Shown here in pieces: positions 1 through 7,126 of a stretch of DNA of 19,267 bases. The stretch covers positions 1 through 19,267 of the forward strand of contig JBAZOO010000044.1 of NCBI GenBank assembly GCA_041648735.1, given 5' to 3'. Source of the DNA: JBAZOO01 sp041648735. GTDB taxonomy: Bacteria; Verrucomicrobiota; Lentisphaeria; Oligosphaerales; CAITYL01. Within the stretch, counting starts at the first letter, position 1, and each line of letters opens with the position of its first letter. A program made the translations under genes and the position numbers. Under the pieces are notes generated by a model that saw nothing but the letters and a program-made list of their open reading frames with translations, ran no database searches and was not told where the DNA came from.

Positions 1-357
1 CGCAACGCCGTCGCGACGAGCCTCTCCAAGGCCCGCCAGGAGGGCCACGTCGCCGGCGGCTTCACGCACAAGATCTGGCTGCACTCCCGCGGGCCCGGCG
101 TCCGCCGCCTGTCGCACGTCGCGGCGGAAGCGGAGTATCGCGCGACCCCGGTTCCGATCAGCGACCCGTTCGTTGTCGAGGGCGAGAGCCTGATGTACCC
201 CCGCGACCCGGCCGGCTCGCCGGGCAACACGATCAATTGCCAGTGCCTGTCGATCGGCGTCCGCGTCATCGCCGGCGTTTCTGGGCCAAAGCAATACGCC
301 GCCGCGATCCCGTCCGCCTTCGAGCAGGAACAGGAGCGAGACCATGCAGAACGTTGA
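1..357 (+). CDS. Minor head protein, Mu gpF / SPP1 gp7 family (C-terminal part)
   Basis: The reading frame is open from the first base and ends in TGA at 355-357, giving the last 118 residues of a protein that begins outside the window. The fragment has the typical end of phage Mu F-like head morphogenesis proteins: an arginine/alanine-rich helix, then KIWLHSRGPGVRRLSH (residues 24-39), then LMYPRDPAGSPGN and a closing NCQC (79-82). In this family the tryptophan, the R-x-x-H segment and the C-x-C end are the conserved parts. Members sit in or near the portal and help assemble the procapsid. The gene lies directly before the prohead protease and overlaps it by 14 bases, the normal order portal - minor head protein - protease - capsid. 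The portal should lie just upstream, outside the window. Confidence 0.85.
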   Translation, partial: RNAVATSLSKARQEGHVAGGFTHKIWLHSRGPGVRRLSHVAAEAEYRATPVPISDPFVVEGESLMYPRDPAGSPGNTINCQCLSIGVRVIAGVSGPKQYAAAIPSAFEQEQERDHAER

Positions 358-1135
358 CACGATGCGCCGCCTGACCGGCGTCGTCAAGGCCGCCCCCGAG
401 GGCGAGAGCGGATACGACGTGGAGGTCGTCTGCTCGACGGCCGCCGTGGACCGCGAGAGCGAGATCATCGACCAGGCCGGGTGGGATCTCGGAAACTTCC
501 GCAAGAATCCCGTCTTCCTGGCCGCGCACCAGCACCGGCTGGCGGACGGCCGCTCGTCCGTCATCGGCAGCTTCACGTCGATCGACGTGGCGAAGGGCTC
601 GGGCCTGGTCGGCCGCGTCCGCTTCGCCGACACCGAGCTGGGCCGCGAATACCGGACGCTCTACCGCGACGGGCACATGCGGGCCGTGAGCGTGGGCTTC
701 CTCTCCCGCAAGGGGGAGACCCGTCTCCTGGAGGCCCCCGGCAGGCCCGTGCCGGAGCAGCAGGGCCGCCGCGTCTACGTCCACACCGAGTGCGAGCTGT
801 ACGAGGTCTCGGCCGTGGCCGTGGGATGCAACCAGGAGGCCCTGGCCCGCCTCCGCGAGCTGGGGCTGGACGGCTCCGCACGCGATCGGGCGGCGGACCT
901 GGAGAAGCTGATCCGCGAACTGATCGGCGGGCTCCGCGAGGATCTGCTCGCCGAACTCGACGACGTGAAGGCCATGATCCCGGACACCGTGAATCCCCGT
1001 CCCGGCACGCACTCCGAAGCGGCCGGCGCAAGGGAGGACGGCGCGGAACGTGGCGCGGGCGAAAGCCCTTCGGATGCGAAGGCGGTGCGCAAGACCTCCG
1101 CCGAACTGACCGCCGCCGCGGACCTGTGGCGGTGA
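344..1135 (+). CDS. Prohead protease, HK97 family (peptidase S78)
   Basis: A 263-residue protein that should cleave capsid and scaffold segments during procapsid maturation. The family pattern is clear: NPVFLAAHQH (residues 55-64) carries the likely catalytic histidine (H62 or H64), MRAVSVGF (112-119) carries the likely catalytic serine S116, and ELYEVSAVAVGCN (151-163) is the strand that normally follows. Residues about 175-263 are charged, alanine-rich and probably form a helical or disordered tail; since the capsid protein has its own long N-terminal delta region, this tail is probably not the main scaffold. The start ATG at 344 is preceded by GGAGCGAG and overlaps the upstream gene by 14 bases, suggesting coupled translation. 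Confidence 0.93.
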   Translation: MQNVDTMRRLTGVVKAAPEGESGYDVEVVCSTAAVDRESEIIDQAGWDLGNFRKNPVFLAAHQHRLADGRSSVIGSFTSIDVAKGSGLVGRVRFADTELGREYRTLYRDGHMRAVSVGFLSRKGETRLLEAPGRPVPEQQGRRVYVHTECELYEVSAVAVGCNQEALARLRELGLDGSARDRAADLEKLIRELIGGLREDLLAELDDVKAMIPDTVNPRPGTHSEAAGAREDGAERGAGESPSDAKAVRKTSAELTAAADLWR

Positions 1136-1172
1136 CGCGGGGCCGCGCCCTCGCGGCCCGGAGACAACGACC

Positions 1173-2516
1173 ATGCAGAAACTGTTCAACGTGTGGAGCG
1201 CCCTGATGGCGCAGCTCGCGCTGGCCCCCGCCGAGCGCGACGAGAAGGCGATGGCCCAGCAGCTCAAAGAGGCCAAGCAGTTCATGGAGAGCGACGAAGG
1301 CAAGGGCCTGGCCGGCCTGCCGAGCCGCCTCGCGCAGCTCCAGAAGCAGATCGACGACCAGGCCGAGGCATCCCGCAAGTGGCAGAAGATGGGCCTCCAG
1401 ATCGGGGCCGACAGCGTCCTGACTCCGCGCGGACGGACCGAGCGGCTGGAGATGCTCAAGGACGGCCGGGGCTTCCTCAGCGACAAGACCGCCGAGCGGT
1501 TCGCCTCGCTGGTCCTCTACCGGGTCGCGGCGCTGCGGCCCGGCGGGATGGACATGCTCAGCCTCCGCGTCCGCGAGATGGCCGAGGGCGTCATCAAGGA
1601 CAACCAGATGGGCCGCGAGAAGGCCGACTTCACGCCCGGCACCGGGACGGGAAGCTACCTCTTCGCCGACGAGTTCCGGCCCGAGATCATCCGCAACGTG
1701 GAGGCGGCGGGCGTCCTGTTCCCCAAGTGCATGCGCGTCCCGATGCCCGTCCCGACCGTCAAGCTCCTGCGGGAGACGACCGGCTTCCAGGCGTACTGGA
1801 CGAGCCCCGCGACCCAGCCGACGCACTCGGCCCCGGTCCTCGCGTACGTCACGCTCTCGGCCGAAAAGCTCTTCGGCCTGATCTACCTGGCCAACGAGTA
1901 CTTCCGCGGGGCGACCCTGGCGGACGTGGGCCAGTGGGTCTCCAGCGGACTCGCCTGGTACCTGTCGGACATGCTGGACGACGCCCTGGTCAACGGCGAC
2001 GGCTCCAGCACCTACGGCGGGATCACCGGCTTCCTGCAGTCGAGCAACTTCTCCACCGTGGCCCCGGTCGACGACCACGACACGCTGACGGAGATCACGG
2101 CGGGCGACTACGACCTCGCCCAGGCGGGCCTGACGAAGGACTACGCCATGCGGGAGGCGGAGAACATCATGTCGCTCTCCGTCCTGATGACCCTCAAGGC
2201 CATCCGCACGTCGAGCGGCTACCCGGCCCTCTACAACAGCAGCGACACGCCGGGGATCCCGCCGAACCTCAACGGGTTCCCCATCGCCGTCTGCCAGAAG
2301 ATGCCGGCGGCCTCCGCCTGCACCACGAGCGCGAAGTACGCGGCCTTCGGGTCGCTGCGGCGCTCCCACGCGGTCGGCATGGTCCACGACCTCCAGTTCG
2401 ACGTGGACGCCAGCGTCGGGTTCCTCACCGACCAGACGGCCTGCCGCGCGATCCTCGAAGGCGACATCCAGGAAGTGGACACCAGCGCCCTGGTGATCCC
2501 CATCACCCATAGCTGA
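1173..2516 (+). CDS. Major capsid protein, HK97 fold
   Basis: A 447-residue protein forming the icosahedral shell. Residues 1 to about 110 are a charged, glutamine-rich helical region like the HK97 delta (scaffold) domain. The mature fold probably begins near residues 140-155, around the glycine/threonine stretch FTPGTGTGSYL (153-163), where these proteins are often cleaved. Typical later elements are SAEKLFGLIYLANEYF and ALVNGDGSSTYGGITGF, with NGDG at 274-277. The length fits a capsid protein with a fused scaffold. The start ATG at 1173 follows GGAG at about 1160 and lies 37 bases after the protease. A strong hairpin follows the gene, as expected for the most highly expressed product. I do not see the HK97 cross-linking residues clearly enough to predict covalent cross-links. 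Confidence 0.94.
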   Translation: MQKLFNVWSALMAQLALAPAERDEKAMAQQLKEAKQFMESDEGKGLAGLPSRLAQLQKQIDDQAEASRKWQKMGLQIGADSVLTPRGRTERLEMLKDGRGFLSDKTAERFASLVLYRVAALRPGGMDMLSLRVREMAEGVIKDNQMGREKADFTPGTGTGSYLFADEFRPEIIRNVEAAGVLFPKCMRVPMPVPTVKLLRETTGFQAYWTSPATQPTHSAPVLAYVTLSAEKLFGLIYLANEYFRGATLADVGQWVSSGLAWYLSDMLDDALVNGDGSSTYGGITGFLQSSNFSTVAPVDDHDTLTEITAGDYDLAQAGLTKDYAMREAENIMSLSVLMTLKAIRTSSGYPALYNSSDTPGIPPNLNGFPIAVCQKMPAASACTTSAKYAAFGSLRRSHAVGMVHDLQFDVDASVGFLTDQTACRAILEGDIQEVDTSALVIPITHS

Positions 2517-2562
2517 TCCAGCGACCACCCAGCGCCTGTGAGCGCACCAGTGTTACGGCCGA

Positions 2563-2592
2563 GGGAGGGGCCCGGACGGCCGGGCCCTTCCC
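2563..2592 (+). terminator. Strong 13-bp hairpin after the capsid gene, possible partial terminator
   Basis: Arms 2563-2575 and 2580-2592 pair over 13 positions with a single G-T wobble, around an ACGG loop. There is no run of T after the stem, so this is not a standard intrinsic terminator. It could attenuate transcription or protect the 3' end of the capsid message, which would set a higher capsid dose than the genes behind it. It ends 31 bases before the next start codon. Confidence 0.5.
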
Positions 2593-2623
2593 AAGGCGAG
2601 CGAAGAACCAAGGAGCAAGCACC

Positions 2624-3472
2624 GTGAAGAATCGAAACCTCTATGCGGCCCTGTGGCTGATCCTGCTCGGGGCCTTCGTGTTCTCGATGGCGTCCCTGTC
2701 CGGCCCGGACGCCCGCGCCGCCGACACTGTGACGGCCTATACCGCCCGCGCCGACGGGCAGATCGTCGAGGGCCAGTTCGTCAAGATCACCGCCGAGGGC
2801 AACGCGAAGGCGGCCTCCGCCGCCAGCGACGCGATCCTCGGCGTGGCCGAGTCCAACGCGCTCAATACCGGGGCCTTCCGCTATGCGGCCCCCGGCACGC
2901 GGACGCGGGTCGGCACCCGCGCGAGCGTGACCGCCGGGCAGATGCTGACGGCGGGGCTCTCCGGCTACGCCGAGCCCGTCAACACGGACGCCAATACCGC
3001 CCAGACGATCGCGGCCGTGGCCCTCACGACCCGCGTCGACGGCAACGCGACCTATCACCCCAAGGTGGACTGCATCGTTCTGAAGGCCGGCGGCGTGGCG
3101 CTCAAGCCCGGCGGCGTCGAGCTGCTCACGAAGGACACCGAGCCGGGCATCCCGTTCATCGTCTGGGCCGACGCCAATCGGGACATCTCCTGGATCGTCC
3201 CGGCCGGCAAGGCCCTGAAGGTGATCGACGTCTGGACCGTCCAGGATGACGCCTCCAGCGACGCCAACAACACCGTCGTCGTGAAGAACGGGAACAACGC
3301 CCTCTGCGGCGCCCTGGCCCTGGACAACGCCGACAATGGCGTGGAGCGGGCCGCGACGATCATCGAGGCGTACGACAAGGTGGCGGCCGGGACGAACCTG
3401 ACGGTGGACGTGACCCTCGTCGACGTGACGCAGGTCAAGGTCTACATCATGTGCTGCTGGGTCACGCCGTAG
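2624..3472 (+). CDS. Capsid decoration-like protein with an N-terminal signal peptide
   Basis: A 282-residue protein starting with GTG at 2624 behind AAGGAG. Residues 1-32 look like a Sec signal peptide: basic MKNR, a hydrophobic core (LYAALWLILLGAFVFSMA), then ARA (30-32) as a likely signal peptidase I site. Residues about 35-135 have the small beta-rich pattern of DUF2190-type capsid stabilising proteins: VEGQFVKIT, then alternating ILGVAES segments and VTAGQMLTAG. The second half (about 150-282) is another beta-rich unit ending in a VDVTLVDVTQVKVYIM strand and may be a head fibre or tip domain. The place directly after the capsid gene fits a decoration protein. The export signal does not, since heads assemble in the cytoplasm. 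Four D-[AGP]-N triplets link it to the adhesin genes further on. Confidence 0.6.
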   Translation: MKNRNLYAALWLILLGAFVFSMASLSGPDARAADTVTAYTARADGQIVEGQFVKITAEGNAKAASAASDAILGVAESNALNTGAFRYAAPGTRTRVGTRASVTAGQMLTAGLSGYAEPVNTDANTAQTIAAVALTTRVDGNATYHPKVDCIVLKAGGVALKPGGVELLTKDTEPGIPFIVWADANRDISWIVPAGKALKVIDVWTVQDDASSDANNTVVVKNGNNALCGALALDNADNGVERAATIIEAYDKVAAGTNLTVDVTLVDVTQVKVYIMCCWVTP

Positions 3473-3516
3473 CCGGGCAGTGACCGGCCCCTGCGCGACG
3501 AGTTGAGAGTGAGACC

Positions 3517-3544
3517 GTTTAGCCGCAAGCCCGAAGGGCTGCGG
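3517..3544 (+). repeat. GTTTAGCC repeat, copy 1 (hairpin before a start codon)
   Basis: This copy begins GTTTAGCCGC and folds into a nine-base-pair hairpin (3523-3532 with 3536-3544) with a bulged A at 3527 and a GAA loop. It lies between the decoration-like gene and the next small gene, ending 14 bases before that gene's ATG. It shares its first ten bases with two later copies (8238 and 10824), but its stem is fully Watson-Crick while theirs contain paired GA steps. Confidence 0.7.
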
Positions 3545-3558
3545 ATGAGGAGACAGCA

Positions 3559-3825
3559 ATGATCGACGGACGGACGAAGGAAGAGCGTGCGAAGAAGCGC
3601 GCGGCGATCCAGGCGCAGCTCAAGGGCTCGCCGATGGTCCGCGTGAAGGTGATCGCGGCGATCGCCGTGGGCGGGACGCGCATCGCCCCCACGATGGACG
3701 GCGAGAAGAAGATCCCGGCCGATTGCGTAATCCCCCGCCAGCAGGCGGTCGCGTTCGGCCCCGCGTACGTGCAGATCGTCGCCGACGCCCCCGATGGCGC
3801 GAAGATCGGCCCGGTCGCCCCGTAG
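3559..3825 (+). CDS. Small protein of unknown function in the head-connector region
   Basis: An 88-residue protein I do not recognise. The first 22 residues are strongly basic and acidic (TKEERAKKRAAIQAQLK), probably a helix; the rest is beta-like, with VRVKVIAAIAVGGTRIAPT and GPAYVQIVADAPDGA. There is no signal peptide or membrane span. The ATG at 3559 follows GAGGAG at a good distance and directly follows a repeat hairpin. A minor head or head-tail joining component is plausible from position only. Confidence 0.7.
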   Translation: MIDGRTKEERAKKRAAIQAQLKGSPMVRVKVIAAIAVGGTRIAPTMDGEKKIPADCVIPRQQAVAFGPAYVQIVADAPDGAKIGPVAP

Positions 3826-3844
3826 CGAGTTGCGGTGTCGCCCT

Positions 3845-3921
3845 GGGCGCGGCTTGTGGCCGCGCTCGGGGCGCCCGATCCGGGGCCGGTTCCCAGATCG
3901 CCGGCCCCCGATCCGGCGCCC
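3845..3921 (+). repeat. Two adjacent hairpins, the second a long palindrome containing paired GATC
   Basis: The 119-base gap between two small genes contains a first hairpin at 3845-3867 (GCGCGGC with GCCGCGC plus two outer pairs, loop TTGTG). It is followed at once by a long imperfect palindrome at 3869-3921. There GGGCGCC pairs with GGCGCCC, GATC with GATC, and GGGGCCGG with CCGGCCCC, giving 19 pairs broken only by two C-C mismatches, around an 11-base loop. It ends 23 bases before the next ATG. No T-run follows, so an intrinsic terminator is unlikely. Confidence 0.6.
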
Positions 3922-3944
3922 TCGCGGCGCGGCGGAGCGATGAC

Positions 3945-4316
3945 ATGGCGGACAGCAAGATCGAACTCATGCGGAAGCTGGCGGACGCCGTGGACGCCGC
4001 CTGGTTCCTGCGCGGCGATTCGATCCGCGCGGCCGGCGAGCTGACGAAGGCCAAGGCGGAGGTCGCGCGGCTCCTGAAGGAAGCGGGCCTCGCCACCGCC
4101 AGCGGCGCGCACGGCGTGGCCGACCTGGTCGAGACGGAGACGCTGCGGGTCTCCGTCGCGAAGCTCGCCGGCGTCCTGGAGCCCGAGCAGATCGAGAGCT
4201 GCCTCCGCGTGGACATCGAGGCCGCGCGAAAGGCCCTGGGCGACGAGGCGCTCCGCAAGATCGCGACGGCGAAGGCCGGGAAGCGATTGGATCTGCGGCC
4301 GCTGAAGGCCGAATGA
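3945..4316 (+). CDS. Small helical protein of unknown function
   Basis: A 123-residue, mostly helical and charged protein without signal or membrane segments. The ATG at 3945 is chosen over upstream in-frame positions because GGAG lies nine bases before it and the upstream stretch is occupied by the long palindrome. The middle (TKAKAEVARLLKEAGLA, about residues 33-49) is a likely amphipathic helix; the C-terminus is basic (KAGKRLDLRPLKAE). Its stop overlaps an ATG in an ATGA arrangement with the following frame. I do not recognise the family; its position suggests a head-tail or assembly-factor role. Confidence 0.7.
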   Translation: MADSKIELMRKLADAVDAAWFLRGDSIRAAGELTKAKAEVARLLKEAGLATASGAHGVADLVETETLRVSVAKLAGVLEPEQIESCLRVDIEAARKALGDEALRKIATAKAGKRLDLRPLKAE

Positions 4317-4325
4317 CGACCGACC

Positions 4326-4349
4326 GGTCCGCCGGGACTTCGGCGGGCC
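4326..4349 (+). repeat. 9-bp hairpin before the head-tail connector gene
   Basis: GGTCCGCCG (4326-4334) pairs with CGGCGGGCC (4341-4349), with one G-T wobble and a GGACTT loop. It lies between the stop at 4316 and the preferred start at 4367. If the connector really begins at the overlapping ATG at 4313, this hairpin would be inside its coding sequence. Confidence 0.5.
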
Positions 4350-4366
4350 ATCGGGCAGGTGAAAAG

Positions 4367-5110
4367 ATGCTGGCGACACTGGCGCAACTCAAGGCGAAGC
4401 TCGGGATCGCGACGGCGGACACCACGCTGGACGACGCCCTGACGGCCATCCTGGAGGAAGTGTCCTCCGCGATGTGCGGACCGTCCGGCGCGGGCCGCGC
4501 CCTGGAGCGGGCGTCGCGGACATTCTACGCCGCGCCCGAGCCCGCGCAGCACTCGCTGTATCTTCCCGTCTTCCCGATCGTCTCGATCACGGAGGTCGTC
4601 GAGGCCCTGGACGGGGCGTTCGACGACGAGACGGACCTCACCGAGGACACCGATTTCTGGGTGGATGAGGCTCGCGGAATCCTCCACCGCGTGGGGTGCT
4701 GGCTGGCCGGGCGGCCCGGCGAGCCGAGCGTCCGCGTGGTCTACACCGCCGGGTACCCGGACATCGCCGCGTGGAGCGAGACGGCGGCCTATCTCAAGGG
4801 CGCCCAGGTCGAGGATGAGGGCGTCGTCTATGACTGCATCGTCGCCGTTACGGCCCCCGCCGAGGGCGAGGAGAACACCGCCCCGGCGAGCGACACGACG
4901 CACTGGTCGGAGGCGACGGACCAGACGCTGGTCCCGGCGGACCTCCGCCTGGCCTGCCTGTCGGAGGCCGCGCACCGGTACGGCAACCGCCTTGCGCCGG
5001 GCGTGCAGTCGGCCGGCGCGGGCGGCGGGAACGTCTCGATGCAGGAACCCGGCGCCCTGCTCCCGGCGACCGTCGAGGTCTGCCGGCGGTACAGGAGGCT
5101 GACGGCCTGA
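4367..5110 (+). CDS. Head-tail connector, phage gp6-like, with an inserted domain
   Basis: A 247-residue protein. MLATLAQLKAKLGI followed by an acidic TTLDDALTAILEEV helix is the usual beginning of gp6-like connectors, which form a ring under the portal. The strands LYLPVFPIVSITEVVEAL and PSVRVVYTAGYPDI also fit. I prefer ATG 4367, which has AGGTGAAAAG before it; an in-frame ATG at 4313 overlaps the previous stop and would add 18 residues. Between the TAGYPDI strand and the final helices, residues about 136-182 form an insert not usual for the family. It contains AYLKG, VVYDC and THWSE and resembles the small aromatic carbohydrate-binding folds of the CBM5/12 type. The final part (PADLRLACLSEAAHRYGNR) returns to the connector pattern. 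Confidence 0.78.
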   Translation: MLATLAQLKAKLGIATADTTLDDALTAILEEVSSAMCGPSGAGRALERASRTFYAAPEPAQHSLYLPVFPIVSITEVVEALDGAFDDETDLTEDTDFWVDEARGILHRVGCWLAGRPGEPSVRVVYTAGYPDIAAWSETAAYLKGAQVEDEGVVYDCIVAVTAPAEGEENTAPASDTTHWSEATDQTLVPADLRLACLSEAAHRYGNRLAPGVQSAGAGGGNVSMQEPGALLPATVEVCRRYRRLTA

Positions 5111-5733
5111 TGATCGTGTTGATGACCATCCCGGACGAGACGCGGCGCAAGGTCGAGGCCGACCAGGCGGCCGCTGCCGGCCTCCAGGCGGCCGCCAATG
5201 CCGCGATCGGGGCGGCGGCCGGCGTCGGGGCCGAGGTCGTCGCCGCCGGGCTTGTGACGGGCTCCTATCGCCTCAAGGCGCGGAACCCGGCCAGCGGCGT
5301 CGCCAGCGGCATGATGGCATGGCCCATCGACGAGGGCGAGGGCCTCTGGGCGATGGGCATCCCGGCCAATCATCCGAGCTGCGGGTACGCCAGCGCGCAG
5401 AACGAGGGCGTCTACCCGGTCCGGGCGAAGGCGCTGGCCATCCCGGTCTCGGCGGCGGCGCGGTCGTTCCGCTCGCCGCGCGAGCAGAGCGGCCTGGTCC
5501 TCGTCTCGCGGCGGAAGCAGGGCAAGCCTCCCCTCCTGATCGAGGAGGTTCTGGGCGGCCGCAAGGGCGCGAAGTACGTCCGGAGCATCGTCGTCCATTG
5601 GGTGCTCGTCTCCAGCGTGACGGCGGCGGTCGGCTGGTGGGAGCAGGCCGTCGCCGACGCCGTTCCGCAGATGACCGAGGCGTTCCGGGCCGAGCTGGGC
5701 AAGCTGTGGCCGGGAGGGGGAGGGATCAACTGA
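5110..5733 (+). CDS. Probable head-tail joining or tail completion protein
   Basis: A 207-residue protein beginning one base before the end of the connector gene (TGATG overlap), so the two are probably translated together. ATG 5122 is an alternative start. Residues about 15-50 are an alanine-rich helix; the middle contains YPVRAKALAIPVS and GLVLVSRRKQGKPPLLIEEV; the end is a helix with GWWEQAVADAVPQM. The KALAIPV pattern followed by two short strands resembles the Mu gpG-like/HK97 gp10-like joining proteins, but the match is weak. Its place between connector and tail terminator supports such a role. Confidence 0.55.
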   Translation: MIVLMTIPDETRRKVEADQAAAAGLQAAANAAIGAAAGVGAEVVAAGLVTGSYRLKARNPASGVASGMMAWPIDEGEGLWAMGIPANHPSCGYASAQNEGVYPVRAKALAIPVSAAARSFRSPREQSGLVLVSRRKQGKPPLLIEEVLGGRKGAKYVRSIVVHWVLVSSVTAAVGWWEQAVADAVPQMTEAFRAELGKLWPGGGGIN

Positions 5734-6173
5734 TGGCCGAGCCCGTGACAACCTACCGGCTCAAGACGGTCCTGGACGGCCTGGCGACGGAGCTGGACAA
5801 GCTCGTCGGCCCGGGCAAGACGCTCCGCGCGTTCGGCCGAGAGATCCCGAATCTGATGGCCTCGCCCGTGCGGCCGTGCCTGGGCATGGTCCTCTCCGGG
5901 CTTCGCCGTCAGGACGAGATCTGGGATTGCCAGCTCAAGCTGTGGCTCCTGGTGGACACGGGCGCGGACGTGGACGCGGCGATCATCGCGGCCGTCGCGG
6001 AGGTGGATACGGCGATCGCGACGTACGCGGCCGGCGGTTCGGCCGGCGGGTGCATCGACCAGCCGACGTGGGAGATCGCGGTCCTGCCGCTCGCGAACGG
6101 ACAGTTCCAGAAGTGCGGGGCGGAAGGAACGCTCCGCGCGCGGGTCGCGGACCCGCTGAAGACGACGAGTTGA
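5733..6173 (+). CDS. Probable tail terminator protein
   Basis: A 146-residue protein starting at ATG 5733, which shares one base with the previous stop; GGGAGGGGGA lies just upstream. The frame is open further upstream, but that part reads as a shadow of the previous gene. Size, place just before the tail-tube-like genes, and an alpha/beta pattern (helix RLKTVLDGLATELDKLV, strand CQLKLWLLVDTG, helix AAIIAAVAEVDTAIATY, late strand WEIAVLPL) agree with lambda gpU/HK97 gp10-type terminators, which cap the tube and join it to the head. No single diagnostic motif is visible. Confidence 0.5.
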   Translation: MAEPVTTYRLKTVLDGLATELDKLVGPGKTLRAFGREIPNLMASPVRPCLGMVLSGLRRQDEIWDCQLKLWLLVDTGADVDAAIIAAVAEVDTAIATYAAGGSAGGCIDQPTWEIAVLPLANGQFQKCGAEGTLRARVADPLKTTS

Positions 6174-6174
6174 T

Positions 6175-6205
6175 GGTGCCGCACAGGTTGAACACCTGTG
6201 CCACC
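6175..6205 (+). repeat. GCACAGGT hairpin, copy 1
   Basis: GCACAGGT (6181-6188) pairs perfectly with ACCTGTGC (6194-6201) around a TGAAC loop; GGTG (6175-6178) and CACC (6202-6205) add an outer four pairs with a CC bulge. It begins two bases after the terminator gene's stop and ends 16 bases before the next ATG, leaving AGGAG free. Confidence 0.75.
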
Positions 6206-6221
6206 GAACAGGAGATGAATC

Positions 6222-6647
6222 ATGGCGGCGGAATTCGTCTACGCATTGAAGTCGGCTACGAAGGGCGGTGCGGCCGTCGACGGCGTCCGCTTCGCGAAGA
6301 TCGTCCCACGGACGCAGTTCAGCGTCCATCGCGGGCACGCAGAGGCCCAGTTCGACGCCGACGCGATCGTCACGTACCGCGAGCTGGCCGTCGAGCTGCA
6401 CGGGACGAAAGACCTCACGCTGATGACCCTCCTGGGCTCGGCCGCCGGCGACGTGGTCCTGACGGTCCTGGGCGCGGCCGGCGCGAGCGAGACGCTGACG
6501 ATCCAGGACGTGGACTTCTGCGAGGTCGCCGGGCAGATGCAGGCGAACGAGAAGGACGCCGGCGGGCAGGCGGGCCTCATCGGGATCCGCGGGTACGCCC
6601 GCTTCGCGGCGGACAACGATTTCTCGGACATCCTGGCGGCGGCATGA
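6222..6647 (+). CDS. Tail tube-like protein, first of two related genes
   Basis: A 141-residue protein with no signal or membrane segment. It is probably beta-rich (VVLTVLGAAGASETLTIQDVDF). It shares a local pattern with the next gene product: ELHGT, a leucine helix, then a V-rich strand pair, a V-x-F-x-E strand, and GIRGYA near the end. The position between terminator and tape measure is where the major tail protein is normally found. The ATG at 6222 follows AGGAG and the repeat hairpin. Whether this copy or the next forms the tube cannot be decided from sequence. Confidence 0.6.
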   Translation: MAAEFVYALKSATKGGAAVDGVRFAKIVPRTQFSVHRGHAEAQFDADAIVTYRELAVELHGTKDLTLMTLLGSAAGDVVLTVLGAAGASETLTIQDVDFCEVAGQMQANEKDAGGQAGLIGIRGYARFAADNDFSDILAAA

Positions 6648-6651
6648 GGTA

Positions 6652-6672
6652 GCACAGGTTTCCAACCTGTGC
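6652..6672 (+). repeat. GCACAGGT hairpin, copy 2
   Basis: GCACAGGTT (6652-6660) pairs perfectly with AACCTGTGC (6664-6672) around a TCC loop. It starts five bases after the previous stop and ends 12 bases before the next ATG. The first eight bases of each arm pair as in copy 1, but the loop is different. Confidence 0.78.
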
Positions 6673-6684
6673 CTGAGGTGAGCG

Positions 6685-7125
6685 ATGAGCGAATTGAACG
6701 TGATGAAGGCGCGGTACGCGAAGTGCCCCACCGACGAGGTGAGCGGGATCACGCACTGCCGCTGGTACATCGAGCCGGTCGCGGTGAACGATCCGGGCGG
6801 GTCGGGCTCCACCGGGCGCGCGGCGACGCTGACGACGGCGATGCGCCTCTTCGTCGAGCTGCACGGGACGGACCTGGCGGCGCTGCTGGCCCTGATCGAC
6901 CAGGCGGCCGCGAACTGCGTCGTCGGGTACCAGGCGAGCGACGGGACGCTCCGCAAGCGGACGTTCAAGGGCGTGAAGTTCGTCGAGTGCGTCCAGGGCC
7001 TGGACGTCCCGCCGACCGACGCCCCCGGCGCCAAGCCGCCCCGCTGCGGCGTGCGAGGGATCGCCTGCACCGCGACGAAGACGGACGTCCTGGCCCAGAT
7101 GATCGTGGACGCGGCGGAGGCGTAG
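6685..7125 (+). CDS. Tail tube-like protein, second of two related genes
   Basis: A 146-residue protein starting at ATG 6685 behind GAGGTG. It matches the preceding product in the middle: LFVELHGTDLAALLALIDQA against LAVELHGTKDLTLMTLLGSA, then VKFVECVQ against VDFCEVAGQ, then GVRGIA against GIRGYA. Overall identity looks low, so any duplication is old. It has more cysteines than most neighbours. It may be the second tail-tube subunit, a tail-assembly chaperone substitute, or a tube-decorating protein; the usual frameshifted chaperone pair (gpG/gpGT type) is not visible here. Confidence 0.6.
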   Translation: MSELNVMKARYAKCPTDEVSGITHCRWYIEPVAVNDPGGSGSTGRAATLTTAMRLFVELHGTDLAALLALIDQAAANCVVGYQASDGTLRKRTFKGVKFVECVQGLDVPPTDAPGAKPPRCGVRGIACTATKTDVLAQMIVDAAEA

Positions 7126-7126
7126 C

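Noticed and set aside
573..2528. Long open frame on the minus strand (651 codons) across the protease and capsid genes
   Set aside because: It is antisense to two well-recognised genes. Strong GC bias at the third codon position keeps the complementary frame open, and its translation is low-complexity Arg/Gly/Val-rich with no fold pattern.
4313..4366. Connector start at ATG 4313 overlapping the previous stop
   Set aside because: It is possible, but the 18 extra residues do not resemble the family, contain a hairpin sequence, and ATG 4367 has the better ribosome binding site and the family's usual N-terminus.
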